Assembly (NCBI GenBank): GCA_005880315.1
Contig: VBHB01000078.1
Coordinates: 1 to 64,000 of the forward strand
Direction: 5' to 3'
Length of the DNA: 64,000 bases
Source: Chloroflexota bacterium
GTDB lineage: Bacteria; Chloroflexota; Dormibacteria; Dormibacterales; Dormibacteraceae
The position numbers were made by a program, and so were the translations under genes. The notes beneath the pieces are model-generated. The model ran no database searches. It saw only the letters and a list, made by a program, of their open reading frames with translations, and was not told the DNA's origin. Positions 27,574 to 37,313 of the stretch are shown here, piece after piece (the stretch's first letter is position 1; each line of letters begins with the position of its first letter).

Positions 27574-29097
27574 GTGCGCGACTTGGGTGCCAGGAACGGC
27601 CACCAACACGTTGTGATCGTCGGCGCCGGCCCGGCCGGGCTGACCGCGGCCTATGAGCTGATGAAGCACGACGTCCCGACCACGGTGATCGAAAAAGACC
27701 CGACCTACGTGGGCGGGCTGGCTCGCACGGTCGAGCACAAGGGCTACCGGTTCGACATCGGAGGCCACCGGTTCTTCTCCAAGAACCAGGAGGTCGAAGA
27801 CCTCTGGACCGAGATCCTCGGCCCGGAGATGCTGACGCGGGACCGCCTTTCGCGTATCTACTACCGAGGACGCTATTTCGCGTATCCGCTCAAGGCAGCC
27901 AACGCGCTCTGGAACCTGGGGCCGCTGGAGACGGTCAGATGCATGGCGAGCTACGCGAAGGCGCGGATGACACCCGTCAAGGATCCACGCAGCTTCGAGG
28001 ACTGGACCCGAAACCAGTTTGGCTTTCGCCTCTACAACATCTTCTTCAAGACGTACACGGAGAAGGTGTGGGGGATCAGCACCAAAGAGCTCTCGGCGGA
28101 TTGGGCCGCACAGCGCATCAAGAGCCTCGACATGTGGCTCGTCCTGAAGAGCGCCCTGTTGCCGCATCGCAAGCCCGCCAATCGAGGCGACCTGGTCACG
28201 ACCTTGATCGACAGCTTCCGCTATCCGCGGCTGGGGCCGGGGCAGATGTGGGAGCGGGTGGCCGAGATGCGTCGCGCCCGGGGCGAGCCGGTGCTGATGG
28301 GCCGGACGGTCGACCGCATCAAGCACGACCAGGGGCGCGTCACGACGGTCGTTACGAGAACAGTGTCAGGCGCCGTGGAGGAGCACAAGGGCAGCGACTT
28401 CATCTCGAGCATGCCGATCCGCGAGCTCGTCTCGCGGCTCGACCCACCAGCGCCCGAAAAGGTGCGCCGGGCGGCCGACAGTCTTGGCTATCGCGACTTC
28501 ATCAGCGTCGCGGTGATGATCGACCGCGCCGACGTGTTCCCCGACAACTGGATCTATATCCACGATCCGACTGTCAAGGTCGGGCGTATCCAGAACTTCA
28601 AGAACTGGAGCCCGGACATGGTCCCCGACCAGGGCAAGACTTGCCTTGGCCTCGAGTATTTCTGCTTCGAGGGAGATGGGATGTGGACGTCAAGCGATAG
28701 AGAGCTCATCGAGCGCGCGCGCACAGAGCTGGCCCAGCTTGGCATCTGCAGACCGGAAGAGATCTTCGACGGTGTGGTGGTGAGGCAGCGCAAGGCCTAT
28801 CCCGTTTATGACGACGTCTATCAGGCAAAAGTGGACGTCATCCGCGATTACATCAGCGCCCACCTCACCAACCTGCAGCTGGCCGGGCGCAATGGGATGC
28901 ACAAGTACAACAACCAGGACCACTCGATGATGACCGCGCTGTTGGTGGCGCGAAACATCGTGTCAGGGGGCGGCTTCGACCCCTGGAAAGTGAATGCCGA
29001 CGCGGTCTACCACGAGGAATCGCGGGTTGGGGACAAAGACCTCACCGGACGGCAGGTGCCGGAGCGAATCGCTGCCGGTGCGGCGCCGAAGAGCTAG
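27574..29097 (+). CDS. NAD(P)/FAD-dependent amino-oxidase-type oxidoreductase
   Basis: VIVGAGPAGLTAAYELMKHDVPTTVIEKD, GGHRFFSK. Confidence 0.88.
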   Translation: MRDLGARNGHQHVVIVGAGPAGLTAAYELMKHDVPTTVIEKDPTYVGGLARTVEHKGYRFDIGGHRFFSKNQEVEDLWTEILGPEMLTRDRLSRIYYRGRYFAYPLKAANALWNLGPLETVRCMASYAKARMTPVKDPRSFEDWTRNQFGFRLYNIFFKTYTEKVWGISTKELSADWAAQRIKSLDMWLVLKSALLPHRKPANRGDLVTTLIDSFRYPRLGPGQMWERVAEMRRARGEPVLMGRTVDRIKHDQGRVTTVVTRTVSGAVEEHKGSDFISSMPIRELVSRLDPPAPEKVRRAADSLGYRDFISVAVMIDRADVFPDNWIYIHDPTVKVGRIQNFKNWSPDMVPDQGKTCLGLEYFCFEGDGMWTSSDRELIERARTELAQLGICRPEEIFDGVVVRQRKAYPVYDDVYQAKVDVIRDYISAHLTNLQLAGRNGMHKYNNQDHSMMTALLVARNIVSGGGFDPWKVNADAVYHEESRVGDKDLTGRQVPERIAAGAAPKS

Positions 29098-29297
29098 GCG
29101 GTCTTCGGCCTCGCGAAGTTCGCGGCGACGAAGCTGGCCACTGCCAGCACCGCGAAGAGGATCGCATGCTTGAAATGCGGGCCCGAGCTCGTGGATGCAA
29201 AGAGCTGCAGCACGCCCAGCGCATAGAGAGCGGCAACGATCAGAAAAACAACTCCCAAAACCGCCAGGCCGATCGCGAACGGGCTCGATTTCATCAC
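29094..29297 (-). CDS. small 2-TM hypothetical protein
   Basis: hydrophobic ORF overlapping uppP start. Confidence 0.5.
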   Translation of the reverse strand: MMKSSPFAIGLAVLGVVFLIVAALYALGVLQLFASTSSGPHFKHAILFAVLAVASFVAANFARPKTA

Positions 29298-30166
29298 AGG
29301 CTGAAATGTAACAAAGCCAGGCTGGCGACACCGGCCGCAACGCAGTACCAGCCGTACGGGTCGAGGCGTCCGGACCGGAAGTAACGCAAGAGAAATCGCG
29401 CGCTCGCGTAGGCCGCGAGGCCGGACAGCACCGCGGCCGCCAGGTACTCACCAAGCGGGACGCCAGTCGAGAAGAGCTGCGGCACCTCGACGATGCCGGC
29501 GCCCAGGATCGTCGGCGTGGCGAGCAGGAACGAGAAGCGCGCGGCCTCCTGATGACGGAGCCCGGCCAGCAGGCCGCCGCCGATCGTGACTCCTGAGCGC
29601 GAGATTCCGGGCAGGAACGCGAGCGCCTGGCAGGCGCCGATCACAGCCGCCGCAAAAAAGCTGATCCGCTCGGCCTGCGCGAAGCTCAGCTCCTGTTCCT
29701 CGCGGGGCTTGGTGTCGAGCGCCGCGCGACGCTCCGCACGCCGCCGGAGCTGCTCGAACGCGAAGAGCAAGACGCCGTTGACGACCAGGAATCCCGCCGC
29801 GACGTACGCGCTCGCGAAGAGCGACTTGATGCGGGTTTCGAAAAAGACGCCGAGGATTGCGGCCGGGATCGTCCCGGTCAGCAGCAGCATGGCGAGCCGT
29901 TCGGCGGGCGTCGTGATGCTGCCGCGGACGGCGGCTGTGAAAAAACCGCGACTGATCTCGATCCACTGCGAGCGGTAGAGCACCAGCAACGCGCCAGCCG
30001 TGCCCAGGTGAAGCAGGACGAGAAAGGGCACGAACGTCGGATCCGATTGCTTGAAGCTCCAGTGCAGGAGGCTCGGGATGATCACCGAATGTCCGAGTGA
30101 CGAAACCGGGAACAGCTCGGTAGCGCCCTGCAGCAGGCCCATGAACAGCGCCTGCGCCAGATTCAC
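29294..30166 (-). CDS. uppP: undecaprenyl-diphosphatase
   Basis: LLQGATELFPVSSLGHSVI, FLPGISRSGVTIGGGLLAGL. Confidence 0.93.
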   Translation of the reverse strand: MNLAQALFMGLLQGATELFPVSSLGHSVIIPSLLHWSFKQSDPTFVPFLVLLHLGTAGALLVLYRSQWIEISRGFFTAAVRGSITTPAERLAMLLLTGTIPAAILGVFFETRIKSLFASAYVAAGFLVVNGVLLFAFEQLRRRAERRAALDTKPREEQELSFAQAERISFFAAAVIGACQALAFLPGISRSGVTIGGGLLAGLRHQEAARFSFLLATPTILGAGIVEVPQLFSTGVPLGEYLAAAVLSGLAAYASARFLLRYFRSGRLDPYGWYCVAAGVASLALLHFSL

Positions 30167-30456
30167 TTAGGCGAGAGCTTTTCTATGGCCTGAGCAAGCA
30201 GCCGCCGGGAATCATCGAACTCTCGATGGACCGCCTGGTCCTCAGCTCGCTCCAGGATCGCCACGACTTCCGCCCAGCGATCGGCATCACGTTCCTGCAG
30301 GGCCGCGCGCACCTGACCAATTGTTTGTGTCGCGAACAGGAGGCCACCGCCGGGGTTGTCGAGGATCTCGCCGGCAAGCTCCAGCTGCCGGCCGGCCCAC
30401 GGGATCACCTGGTCTTTTGGCTGCGTCTCCAGCTTCTTCGGGCGCAGGACTTCCAT
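30163..30456 (-). CDS. hypothetical protein
   Basis: short ORF overlapping uppP start by 4 nt. Confidence 0.5.
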   Translation of the reverse strand: MEVLRPKKLETQPKDQVIPWAGRQLELAGEILDNPGGGLLFATQTIGQVRAALQERDADRWAEVVAILERAEDQAVHREFDDSRRLLAQAIEKLSPK

Positions 30457-30463
30457 GGCAGAA

Positions 30464-30943
30464 CTATTGTCGGGCAAGACCCGAGAGCGCCTCGCCGGTC
30501 AAGCGATAGATGGTCCAGTCGGAATTCGGCCGTGCCCCGAGTCGCTCATAGAAGCGGATCGCCTCTCGATTCCAGTCGAGCACCGCCCACTCGAGGCGTC
30601 CGCAGCCGCGCTCGACGGCGAGGCGGGCGAGACTCGCCAGAAGCAGCCGGCCGATGCCCTTGCTGCGGTGCTCCGGCATCACGAACAGGTCCTCGAGGTA
30701 GATGCCGGGACGCCCGAGGAAGGTCGAGAAGTTGTGGAAGAAGAGCGCGAAGCCAACGGCGAGGCCCTCGTCCTCGGCCAGCAGGACCTCGGCGTACTGC
30801 CGTTCGCCAAACAGCGCGGTGGCAAGCAGGTCCTCCGTCATCACCACCTCGTGCTCCAGCTTCTCGAAGCGGGCGAGACCGCGAATCAGCTCGGCGATGA
30901 CGGGCACGTCGTCCTGGATCGCGGGCCGGATGCTTACCGTCAT
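30464..30943 (-). CDS. GNAT family N-acetyltransferase
   Basis: YLEDLFVMPEHRSKGIGRLLL. Confidence 0.9.
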   Translation of the reverse strand: MTVSIRPAIQDDVPVIAELIRGLARFEKLEHEVVMTEDLLATALFGERQYAEVLLAEDEGLAVGFALFFHNFSTFLGRPGIYLEDLFVMPEHRSKGIGRLLLASLARLAVERGCGRLEWAVLDWNREAIRFYERLGARPNSDWTIYRLTGEALSGLARQ

Positions 30944-30950
30944 CCGAGGC

Positions 30951-30977
30951 CCCCGCAAAATCGAAGATTTTGTGGGG
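30951..30977 (-). repeat. hairpin CCCCACAAAATC-TTC-GATTTTGCGGGG (minus strand)
   Basis: 12-bp arms with one G-T pair; same family as 531-557. Confidence 0.65.
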
Positions 30978-30980
30978 TTT

Positions 30981-31400
30981 TCATTTGGGTCGGTCGCGCA
31001 AGCGGTAGACGAACCGCATGGCGCCGTGCGTATCCGAAAAGCTCGCGATCTTGTTGTCGACCAGCCCCGCCGCCAGGCCGGCGCCGATGAGGTCGGTGTC
31101 GCGGAGCGGGCCGCGTCCACCCTTTGCGCGCACCACCCAGACCGCGCCGTTGGGCTCTATCCACTCCTTGACCTCGCGAAGGCGCTCCAGGTCAGTGGCG
31201 TCGTCGGCCCCCATGAAGACGAGGTCGACCTTCGAGCGCGGCTTGCGGGTGACGACGTCAGCCGTGCGCTCCTTGACCTGTCTTATGAAACCAGGGTCGT
31301 CGAGGTTGACGATCGCGACCTTCGAGCCGGGCTTCACGCCCAGCTTGTCGAGCAGCGGCCGGGTCGAGACGCCGTCAGCGCTCGCGGGCTTGGCTGCCAT
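30981..31400 (-). CDS. DUF3052 family protein
   Basis: LLDKLGVKPGSKVAIVNLDDPGF..., WVVRAKGGRGPLRDTDLIGAGLAAGLVDNKIASFSDTHGAMRFV. Confidence 0.75.
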   Translation of the reverse strand: MAAKPASADGVSTRPLLDKLGVKPGSKVAIVNLDDPGFIRQVKERTADVVTRKPRSKVDLVFMGADDATDLERLREVKEWIEPNGAVWVVRAKGGRGPLRDTDLIGAGLAAGLVDNKIASFSDTHGAMRFVYRLRDRPK

Positions 31401-31569
31401 TGCCACCTCGAATCGCGCCAAACACGATGACGCCGACCAGCCACCCGGCGTACGCGCCCGCCAGCGTCAGCACCACTAAAGGCAGGTCGCTCGCGACCCG
31501 GCTGTCCAGCAGAAGCCCGAGACCGATGAAGCCGGCCAGCACGACGGCGCCGGCAAGGATCCCGATCAC
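31375..31569 (-). CDS. small 2-TM protein (AtpZ/AtpI-like)
   Basis: hydrophobic GFIGLGLLLDSRV...GAYAGWLVGVIVF; weak. Confidence 0.35.
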   Translation of the reverse strand: MIGILAGAVVLAGFIGLGLLLDSRVASDLPLVVLTLAGAYAGWLVGVIVFGAIRGGNGSQARER

Positions 31570-31592
31570 CGCGCCGGCCAGGTTCGCGGCGT

Positions 31593-32216
31593 TCAGACCT
31601 CGATCACCTGCAGGTCCGTCGCGGCGTCTTCGAGCGTGCCGGAGTAGAGGTGGTTGAACATGAAGCGGGTCTTCGGGTGACGCCGCTTCAGGTCCGCTGC
31701 GGACTCCCAGCTCATATGACTGAACACGTCGCCGGGACCGGTCGCCTCCACAATGGCGACATCGGCGCCTTCGACCAGGGCGTCGAGAGGTGCAGTCGCC
31801 TCGGTATCGCCGGAATAGGCGAGGAGGCGACCATTGACCTTGATGCGGTAGCCGTTGCTGCCGCTGCTGCCGTGGTCGAGCCTGATGGTCTCGTAGTCGA
31901 AGCCGGCCGCCGAACCCATCGGCGTGGCGGTCTGGTACGTGACCTTGAACTTGGGGCGCATGACCCTCTTCCAGTCGGGGCCCCAGCTCACGTCCCAGAG
32001 CGCCTCGAGCCTTTCCTCGACCCCCTCTGGCCCGACGAAAGTGAGAGGCCGATCATCGACGAAGACACGATGCAGCACGAAGGTCGGCAGGCCCAATGTG
32101 TGGTCGCCATGGAAATGGGTCAGGAAGACCGCGTCGATCGCACCCGGATCGACGCCGACCCGCTGCATGTGAGGAAGAAGCGGCGCGCCGCCGTCGAGGA
32201 GCAGGCGGCCGTTCAC
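31593..32216 (-). CDS. MBL-fold metallohydrolase (homologous N-terminus extends to about 32276)
   Basis: VFLTHFHGDHTLGLP; upstream in-frame LAFLGTGAAFSTDRYNGAVV lacks an ATG/GTG/TTG start. Confidence 0.85.
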   Translation of the reverse strand: MNGRLLLDGGAPLLPHMQRVGVDPGAIDAVFLTHFHGDHTLGLPTFVLHRVFVDDRPLTFVGPEGVEERLEALWDVSWGPDWKRVMRPKFKVTYQTATPMGSAAGFDYETIRLDHGSSGSNGYRIKVNGRLLAYSGDTEATAPLDALVEGADVAIVEATGPGDVFSHMSWESAADLKRRHPKTRFMFNHLYSGTLEDAATDLQVIEV

Positions 32217-32278
32217 AACGACCGCTCCGTTGTAGCGGTCGGTGGAAAAAGCCGCCCCCGTCCCGAGGAAGGCGAGCT

Positions 32279-33352
32279 TTAGGCGATGGTTACCGTCGGG
32301 TCCAGGTAAACGTCCTGGATTGCGTGCAGTAACTCGACTCCCTCCTTCATTGGGCGCTGGAATGACTTCCGGCCGGAGATCAACCCCATGCCCCCCGCAC
32401 GCTTGTTGATAACGGCGGTGCGCACGGCGTCCTTGAGATCGCTCGCGCCGCGAGATTCACCGCCGGAGTTGATGAGGCCAGAGCGGCCCATGAAGCAGTT
32501 GATCACCTGGTAACGACACAGGTCGATGGGATGGTCGGTGGCGAGCTTGTCGTACATGCCGGGTGCGGTCTTGCCGAATCCGATCACCTCGAATCCGCGG
32601 TTGTTGTCCGCGAGCTTCTGTTTGATGATGTCGGCCTCGATCGTCACCCCGAGGTGGTTGGCCTGGCCGGTGAGGTCCGCTGCCGTCTCGTAGTTGACGC
32701 CATCCTTCTTGAAGGCGGAGTTGCGCAGGTAGCACCACAGCACCGTGGCCATGCCCAGCTCGTGGGCTGCGTGGAAGGCGACCGCAATCTCCTGCAGCTG
32801 CCGGTCCGCCTCCGGAGAGCCGAAGTAAATGGTGGCGCCGAGCGCGACAGCGCCCATCTCCCAGGCCTCCTTGACAGTGCCGAACAAAACCTGGTCGTAC
32901 TTGGTCGGGTAGGTGAGTAGCTCGTTGTGGTTGATCTTGCAGATGAATGGGATTCGATGCGCGTAGCGCCGGGCCACCGACCCGAGGATGCCGAAGGTCG
33001 AGGCGACCGCGTTGCAGTTGCCTTCGATCGCCAGCTCGATGACCTTCTCGCCGTCGAAGTAGATGGGGTTGGGGGCAAACGAGGCGCCGGCCGTGTGCTC
33101 GATGCCCTGGTCGACCGGCAGGATCGACAGGTACCCGGTGCGGGCCAGCCGGCCGTGTCCGAACAACGACTGCAGGCTGCGCAGCACCCGAGTCGGGCGG
33201 TCACTGTCCTTCCAGACCCTGTCGACGAAGTCGGGTCCGGGAAGGTGCAGCTGCGAAGCCGGCACCGTCTGACACTTGTGGTGGAGGAGGTCGGACGCCT
33301 CAGCGCCCAGGATCTCCTCCAGCTTCAACGCCCCCTTGGTGACAGTAGCCAT
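32279..33352 (-). CDS. class I fructose-bisphosphate aldolase (DhnA/FbaB type)
   Basis: [51 protein letters not shown]. Confidence 0.88.
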   Translation of the reverse strand: MATVTKGALKLEEILGAEASDLLHHKCQTVPASQLHLPGPDFVDRVWKDSDRPTRVLRSLQSLFGHGRLARTGYLSILPVDQGIEHTAGASFAPNPIYFDGEKVIELAIEGNCNAVASTFGILGSVARRYAHRIPFICKINHNELLTYPTKYDQVLFGTVKEAWEMGAVALGATIYFGSPEADRQLQEIAVAFHAAHELGMATVLWCYLRNSAFKKDGVNYETAADLTGQANHLGVTIEADIIKQKLADNNRGFEVIGFGKTAPGMYDKLATDHPIDLCRYQVINCFMGRSGLINSGGESRGASDLKDAVRTAVINKRAGGMGLISGRKSFQRPMKEGVELLHAIQDVYLDPTVTIA

Positions 33353-33437
33353 CAGTTCCTCTTACACATTTGGTTGGTGCGGATATCTCGTCCCGCAGGT
33401 ACTCCGGTTCACTCCCGTCACTCTATAGTGCACCGAC

Positions 33438-34883
33438 ATGACCGAGCGAGCTAGCGACCTTCTCGGCGAGCTCGCGGACCGGCTCTCCGCCGACTCCCGG
33501 GACAGCGGCCAGGTGGTGGCGGAATCGGTCAGGACGCTCGAGCCGGAGCTGCTCCGAATGCAGAGAGAAGGCGGGTCGATCGACGACCTGGTGCGGACCT
33601 CCGTGGGCTTCCTGGAGATCCTGTTCCGCTCCCTCCGCGCCGACGCGCGCGTGCCCTGGCAGCACTACTACAACCTGGCCAGGGTGGCCTCCAGCCGGTA
33701 CGCGGAAAAAGGCATCCCGCTCGAGTCGGTCATGGAGGGCCTGGCGGTCTTCCGCCGCTCGGTCATGGCCCGGGTCACGGAGGAGTTGGCGGGTCGCGAA
33801 TACGCAGACGAGGCGCTGCTCCTCGCCCAGAGCCGGCTGGGCGACGTGGTCGAGCACCTGAACTCGAGCTTCATCCGTGGCTACCTCGACTACACCGAAC
33901 AGCGGTTTACCGCCCGCCAGAGGGAGCTCAACGGGCTGTACCAAATCGCCAGTGCCCTAGGGCGCTCCCTCGACGTGACAGAGATCGCCGAAGTAGGCCT
34001 TCGAGAGACGCTCAAGGTCTTGAGCCTCCAGGCCGGAGCTGTGTGGACCCGCGAGGGCGCGAGGCTGATACTGGCGAAAACGGTAGGCCTACAGCCCGGC
34101 GAGGAAGAAGAGTTCGAGTCTGGACGGGCGGGAGGGCGGGTGCGCGTGGTCGAGATCGCGTCCGGCCCGGCCGAGTCGCGAGTCGACCGCATCGCCGGCG
34201 AATGGAGCGCGATCCGCGCCGAGCTGCGGACCAAAGGCGTGCTCCTGGGCGCCATGACGGTGGCGACCCGCCTGCCGCGAACGTTCGAGCCCAGCGACCT
34301 GGCGTTCGTGGCCGCCGTCGCCGACCAGATCGCTGTCGCCCTCGACCGCGCCCGCCAGCACACGCGGGAGGCGCGCACCGATTACCTAACCGGTCTTGCC
34401 AACCGGCCCGAGTTCGAGCGCGCGATCGATCGAGCGGTCGCCGCCTCTGAGCGCCACAAGCGGCGTCTGGCGCTGATGATGATCGACCTCGACAACCTGA
34501 AGGAGATCAACGACCAGCACGGCCATCACATCGGGGACGAAGCCATCAGGGTGCTGGCGCACGAGCTCCAGCGCGCCGTACGTGCAACTGACACCTGCGG
34601 CCGGCTGGGTGGAGACGAGTTCGGGGTGGCGATGCCAGACGCCGACGAGCGCCACGCCAACGAGGTGGGCGGCCGCGTCCGAGCGGCGCTCGAAGAGCTC
34701 AACCGCGCCGGAAAGGCGCCGGTGCCCGTGGAGTTCAGCATCGGGGTCGTTGCATGGCGGCCGGGGATGGATTGGCAGGCCATGTACCAGCTGGCCGACA
34801 AGGCTCTCTATGTGGACAAGCGGCGCCGCCACGCACATCGGAAGAAAATTGGCGCCGGCCGCGCGCAGGGCGTCCCTGGCTAG
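33438..34883 (+). CDS. GAF-GGDEF diguanylate cyclase-like protein
   Basis: GRLGGDEFGVAMPDADE active-site GGDEF; GAF-like middle; helical N-terminal domain. Confidence 0.88.
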   Translation: MTERASDLLGELADRLSADSRDSGQVVAESVRTLEPELLRMQREGGSIDDLVRTSVGFLEILFRSLRADARVPWQHYYNLARVASSRYAEKGIPLESVMEGLAVFRRSVMARVTEELAGREYADEALLLAQSRLGDVVEHLNSSFIRGYLDYTEQRFTARQRELNGLYQIASALGRSLDVTEIAEVGLRETLKVLSLQAGAVWTREGARLILAKTVGLQPGEEEEFESGRAGGRVRVVEIASGPAESRVDRIAGEWSAIRAELRTKGVLLGAMTVATRLPRTFEPSDLAFVAAVADQIAVALDRARQHTREARTDYLTGLANRPEFERAIDRAVAASERHKRRLALMMIDLDNLKEINDQHGHHIGDEAIRVLAHELQRAVRATDTCGRLGGDEFGVAMPDADERHANEVGGRVRAALEELNRAGKAPVPVEFSIGVVAWRPGMDWQAMYQLADKALYVDKRRRHAHRKKIGAGRAQGVPG

Positions 34884-35499
34884 ACCGGCCGCGCAGGTCG
34901 AGGGCTCCGCAGAGGGCGCCCTGGTCGACCCCGAGTTCTTCGACCGGGACACCGTCACGGTAGCCCGCGACGTCCTGGGCAAGCTGCTCGTGCGCGAAGT
35001 CGAGGGCGTGCGGATGTGGGGTCGGCTGGTCGAGGTTGAGGCCTACCTCGGACCTGACGACCTGGCCGCTCACTCACGTGGCGGGCGGCGAACGCCTCGC
35101 ACGGAGGTGATGTTCGGCGCGCCTGGGCATGCCTACGTCTACTTCACCTACGGCATGCACTGGTGTTTGAACTTCGTCACGCGCGAGGTGGGCGTTCCGC
35201 AGGCGGTACTGGTCCGCGCGCTGGAGCCTGGGCCTGGCGTTGGACGATGCGGTGGTCCGGGCTTGGTGACGCGCGCGTTGAGCATCGACCGCGCCCTGAA
35301 CGGCATCACCCTGCAGCCGCCCGACCTGTATGTCATAGATGACGGTGCGCCCAAGCGGCGGATCTTTGTCACACCGAGGGTCGGCGTCCAGGGCACCGGT
35401 CGCTGGGAGAAGCGGCTCCTACGCTTCTGTTACGACTCCCCCGCCCTATCGAGGCCGATCCCTAGAGCTTTACGGCCAGCTGCCAGGCCTCGGGTCTAG
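34849..35499 (+). CDS. 3-methyladenine DNA glycosylase (AAG/Mpg family)
   Basis: FFDRDTVTVARDVLGKLLVRE, GRLVEVEAYLGPDDLAAHS, GHAYVYFTYGMHWCLN; start uncertain (TTG 34849). Confidence 0.92.
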   Translation: MAPAARRASLARPAAQVEGSAEGALVDPEFFDRDTVTVARDVLGKLLVREVEGVRMWGRLVEVEAYLGPDDLAAHSRGGRRTPRTEVMFGAPGHAYVYFTYGMHWCLNFVTREVGVPQAVLVRALEPGPGVGRCGGPGLVTRALSIDRALNGITLQPPDLYVIDDGAPKRRIFVTPRVGVQGTGRWEKRLLRFCYDSPALSRPIPRALRPAARPRV

Positions 35500-35835
35500 C
35501 CGGGCCAGCTTCTCCCAGTCGGCGCGCACCGGTGCGAAAACGTCGACCGCCGTGGCGCCGTCCGGACCTGCTTCCGCATCGTGCGGCACGTTGCTCGGGA
35601 TGGCGTAGGTGTCGCCTGCGCGGAGCACTCGCTTCTCGGATCCGATTCGCATCGTCAGCGAGCCTGCGATCACGAATCCAAGCTGTTCGTTGTCGTGGTG
35701 GTGCTCGGGCGAGACGGCGCCCGGCTCGAGGTCGATGACCGCCATCGTGATGCGCTCGCCATTGACCGCTCGCGCTGTGATGCCGTCTCGAAGCTGGTAT
35801 GGGCGAAGGCCGCTGACCGGCTCGAACGTCTTCAT
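35470..35835 (-). CDS. cupin domain protein
   Basis: PEHHHDNEQLGFVIAGSLTMRIG. Confidence 0.85.
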   Translation of the reverse strand: MKTFEPVSGLRPYQLRDGITARAVNGERITMAVIDLEPGAVSPEHHHDNEQLGFVIAGSLTMRIGSEKRVLRAGDTYAIPSNVPHDAEAGPDGATAVDVFAPVRADWEKLARLDPRPGSWP

Positions 35836-36995
35836 TCGACGACGCGGTCGATGATCGTCGCCGTCCCGAGGCCGCCGCCGCAGCACATGGTCTCGAGCCC
35901 GTACCGGAGGTCGCGGCGCTCGAGCTCGTAGAGGAGGCGGTTCATGAGGATGGCGCCGGATGCCCCGAGCGGATGCCCGACTGCGATCGCCCCGCCGTTG
36001 ACGTTGGTCTTCTCCAGGTCAGCGCCGGTCTCTTTCTGCCACGCGAGCACGACAGAAGCAAACGCTTCGTTGACCTCGAAGAGGTCGATGCTCGTGAGGT
36101 CCAGGCCAGCGCGCCTGAGCACCGCGGCGGTGCCCGGGATGGGTCCCTCGAGCATCAGCACTGGGTCGGTGCCGACCACAGCCTGGGCGCGGATGCGAGC
36201 CCGCGGCCGCAGCCCGAGCTGCTTAGCCTTCTCCAGCGACATCAGCAGGACGGCGGCAGCGCCGTCCGAGATCTGGCTCGAGTTGCCCGCGGTGATGGAG
36301 TGATCCGGGTTGAACGCCGGCTGCAAGGACGCGGTCGCTTCATAGCTGGCGTTGGCGCGAATGCCTTCGTCCTTCGAGAAGAGCTGGGTGTGGCCGTTGC
36401 CCTCGACGGGAACGTCGACCGGCATTATCTGCGACGTGAAGTAACCCTTTTCGGTTGCCTCATGCGCCCGCTTGTGGCTCTCCACGCCGAACTCGTCCAT
36501 CGCGCGGCGCGAGATGCCGTACTTGCGGGCCATCAGCTCAGCCGAGATTCCCTGCGGCACGAGGTCGTGGAGCTCCATCAGCTCTGGCGGGAATGGAGTA
36601 CCTGGCGAAACTGCGCTCGACCCCATCGGCACGCGGCTCATCGATTCGACGCCGCCCGCGATGGTGATGTCGCAGACGCCTGACTGGATGAGGTTGGCGG
36701 CGAAATGAAGCGCCTGCTGGCTCGAGCCACACTGGCGGTCGACGGTGGTGGCGGGGGTGGTGACCGGGAAGCCTGCGGTGAGCCATGCGTTGCGAGCGAC
36801 GTTCAGCGACTGTTCGCCGACCTGACTCACGCAACCGAAGACGACGTCCTCAACCTGGCTTGGATCGATGCCCGCGCGCTCCACGATCTCTTTCAGGACC
36901 AGCGAGCCTAGCACGACTGGATGGATGTCCTTGAGCTTTCCGTTGCGACGTCCAATCGGCGTGCGCACAGCCTCGACGATCACTGCTTCTCGCAT
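35832..36995 (-). CDS. acetyl-CoA acetyltransferase / thiolase
   Basis: RQCGSSQQALHFAA active-site Cys, NVNGGAIAVGHPLGASGA, CCGGGLGTATI. Confidence 0.93.
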   Translation of the reverse strand: MREAVIVEAVRTPIGRRNGKLKDIHPVVLGSLVLKEIVERAGIDPSQVEDVVFGCVSQVGEQSLNVARNAWLTAGFPVTTPATTVDRQCGSSQQALHFAANLIQSGVCDITIAGGVESMSRVPMGSSAVSPGTPFPPELMELHDLVPQGISAELMARKYGISRRAMDEFGVESHKRAHEATEKGYFTSQIMPVDVPVEGNGHTQLFSKDEGIRANASYEATASLQPAFNPDHSITAGNSSQISDGAAAVLLMSLEKAKQLGLRPRARIRAQAVVGTDPVLMLEGPIPGTAAVLRRAGLDLTSIDLFEVNEAFASVVLAWQKETGADLEKTNVNGGAIAVGHPLGASGAILMNRLLYELERRDLRYGLETMCCGGGLGTATIIDRVVE

Positions 36996-37313
36996 GGTCA
37001 ACGTCTCCTTACGGCCTTGGTGTGCCGATTCTACGACCGCCTCACTAACGTCTCGTCGGATGTGGTGTCAAGCCCCCAAGCGGTTGCCTGGCTGTGAGAT
37101 GTTTTTATTTGTTGACGCGCTCTTAGGCCCCTGTTAACTTTCGCGACGCCCCAAGCGGCTGAGTACGGTAAACCTGAGGATACCGAACGTCGAGTAGGTG
37201 AAAGGTGCGGCGCAAGCCGTGGCTGGAAACCGAAAAACGCATAGGGGACTTCAGGGTAAACAGGAAGGTCTCTTGGGGCATCTCTTTTCCCCAGCGCATC
37301 CACAGCCCCTTTC

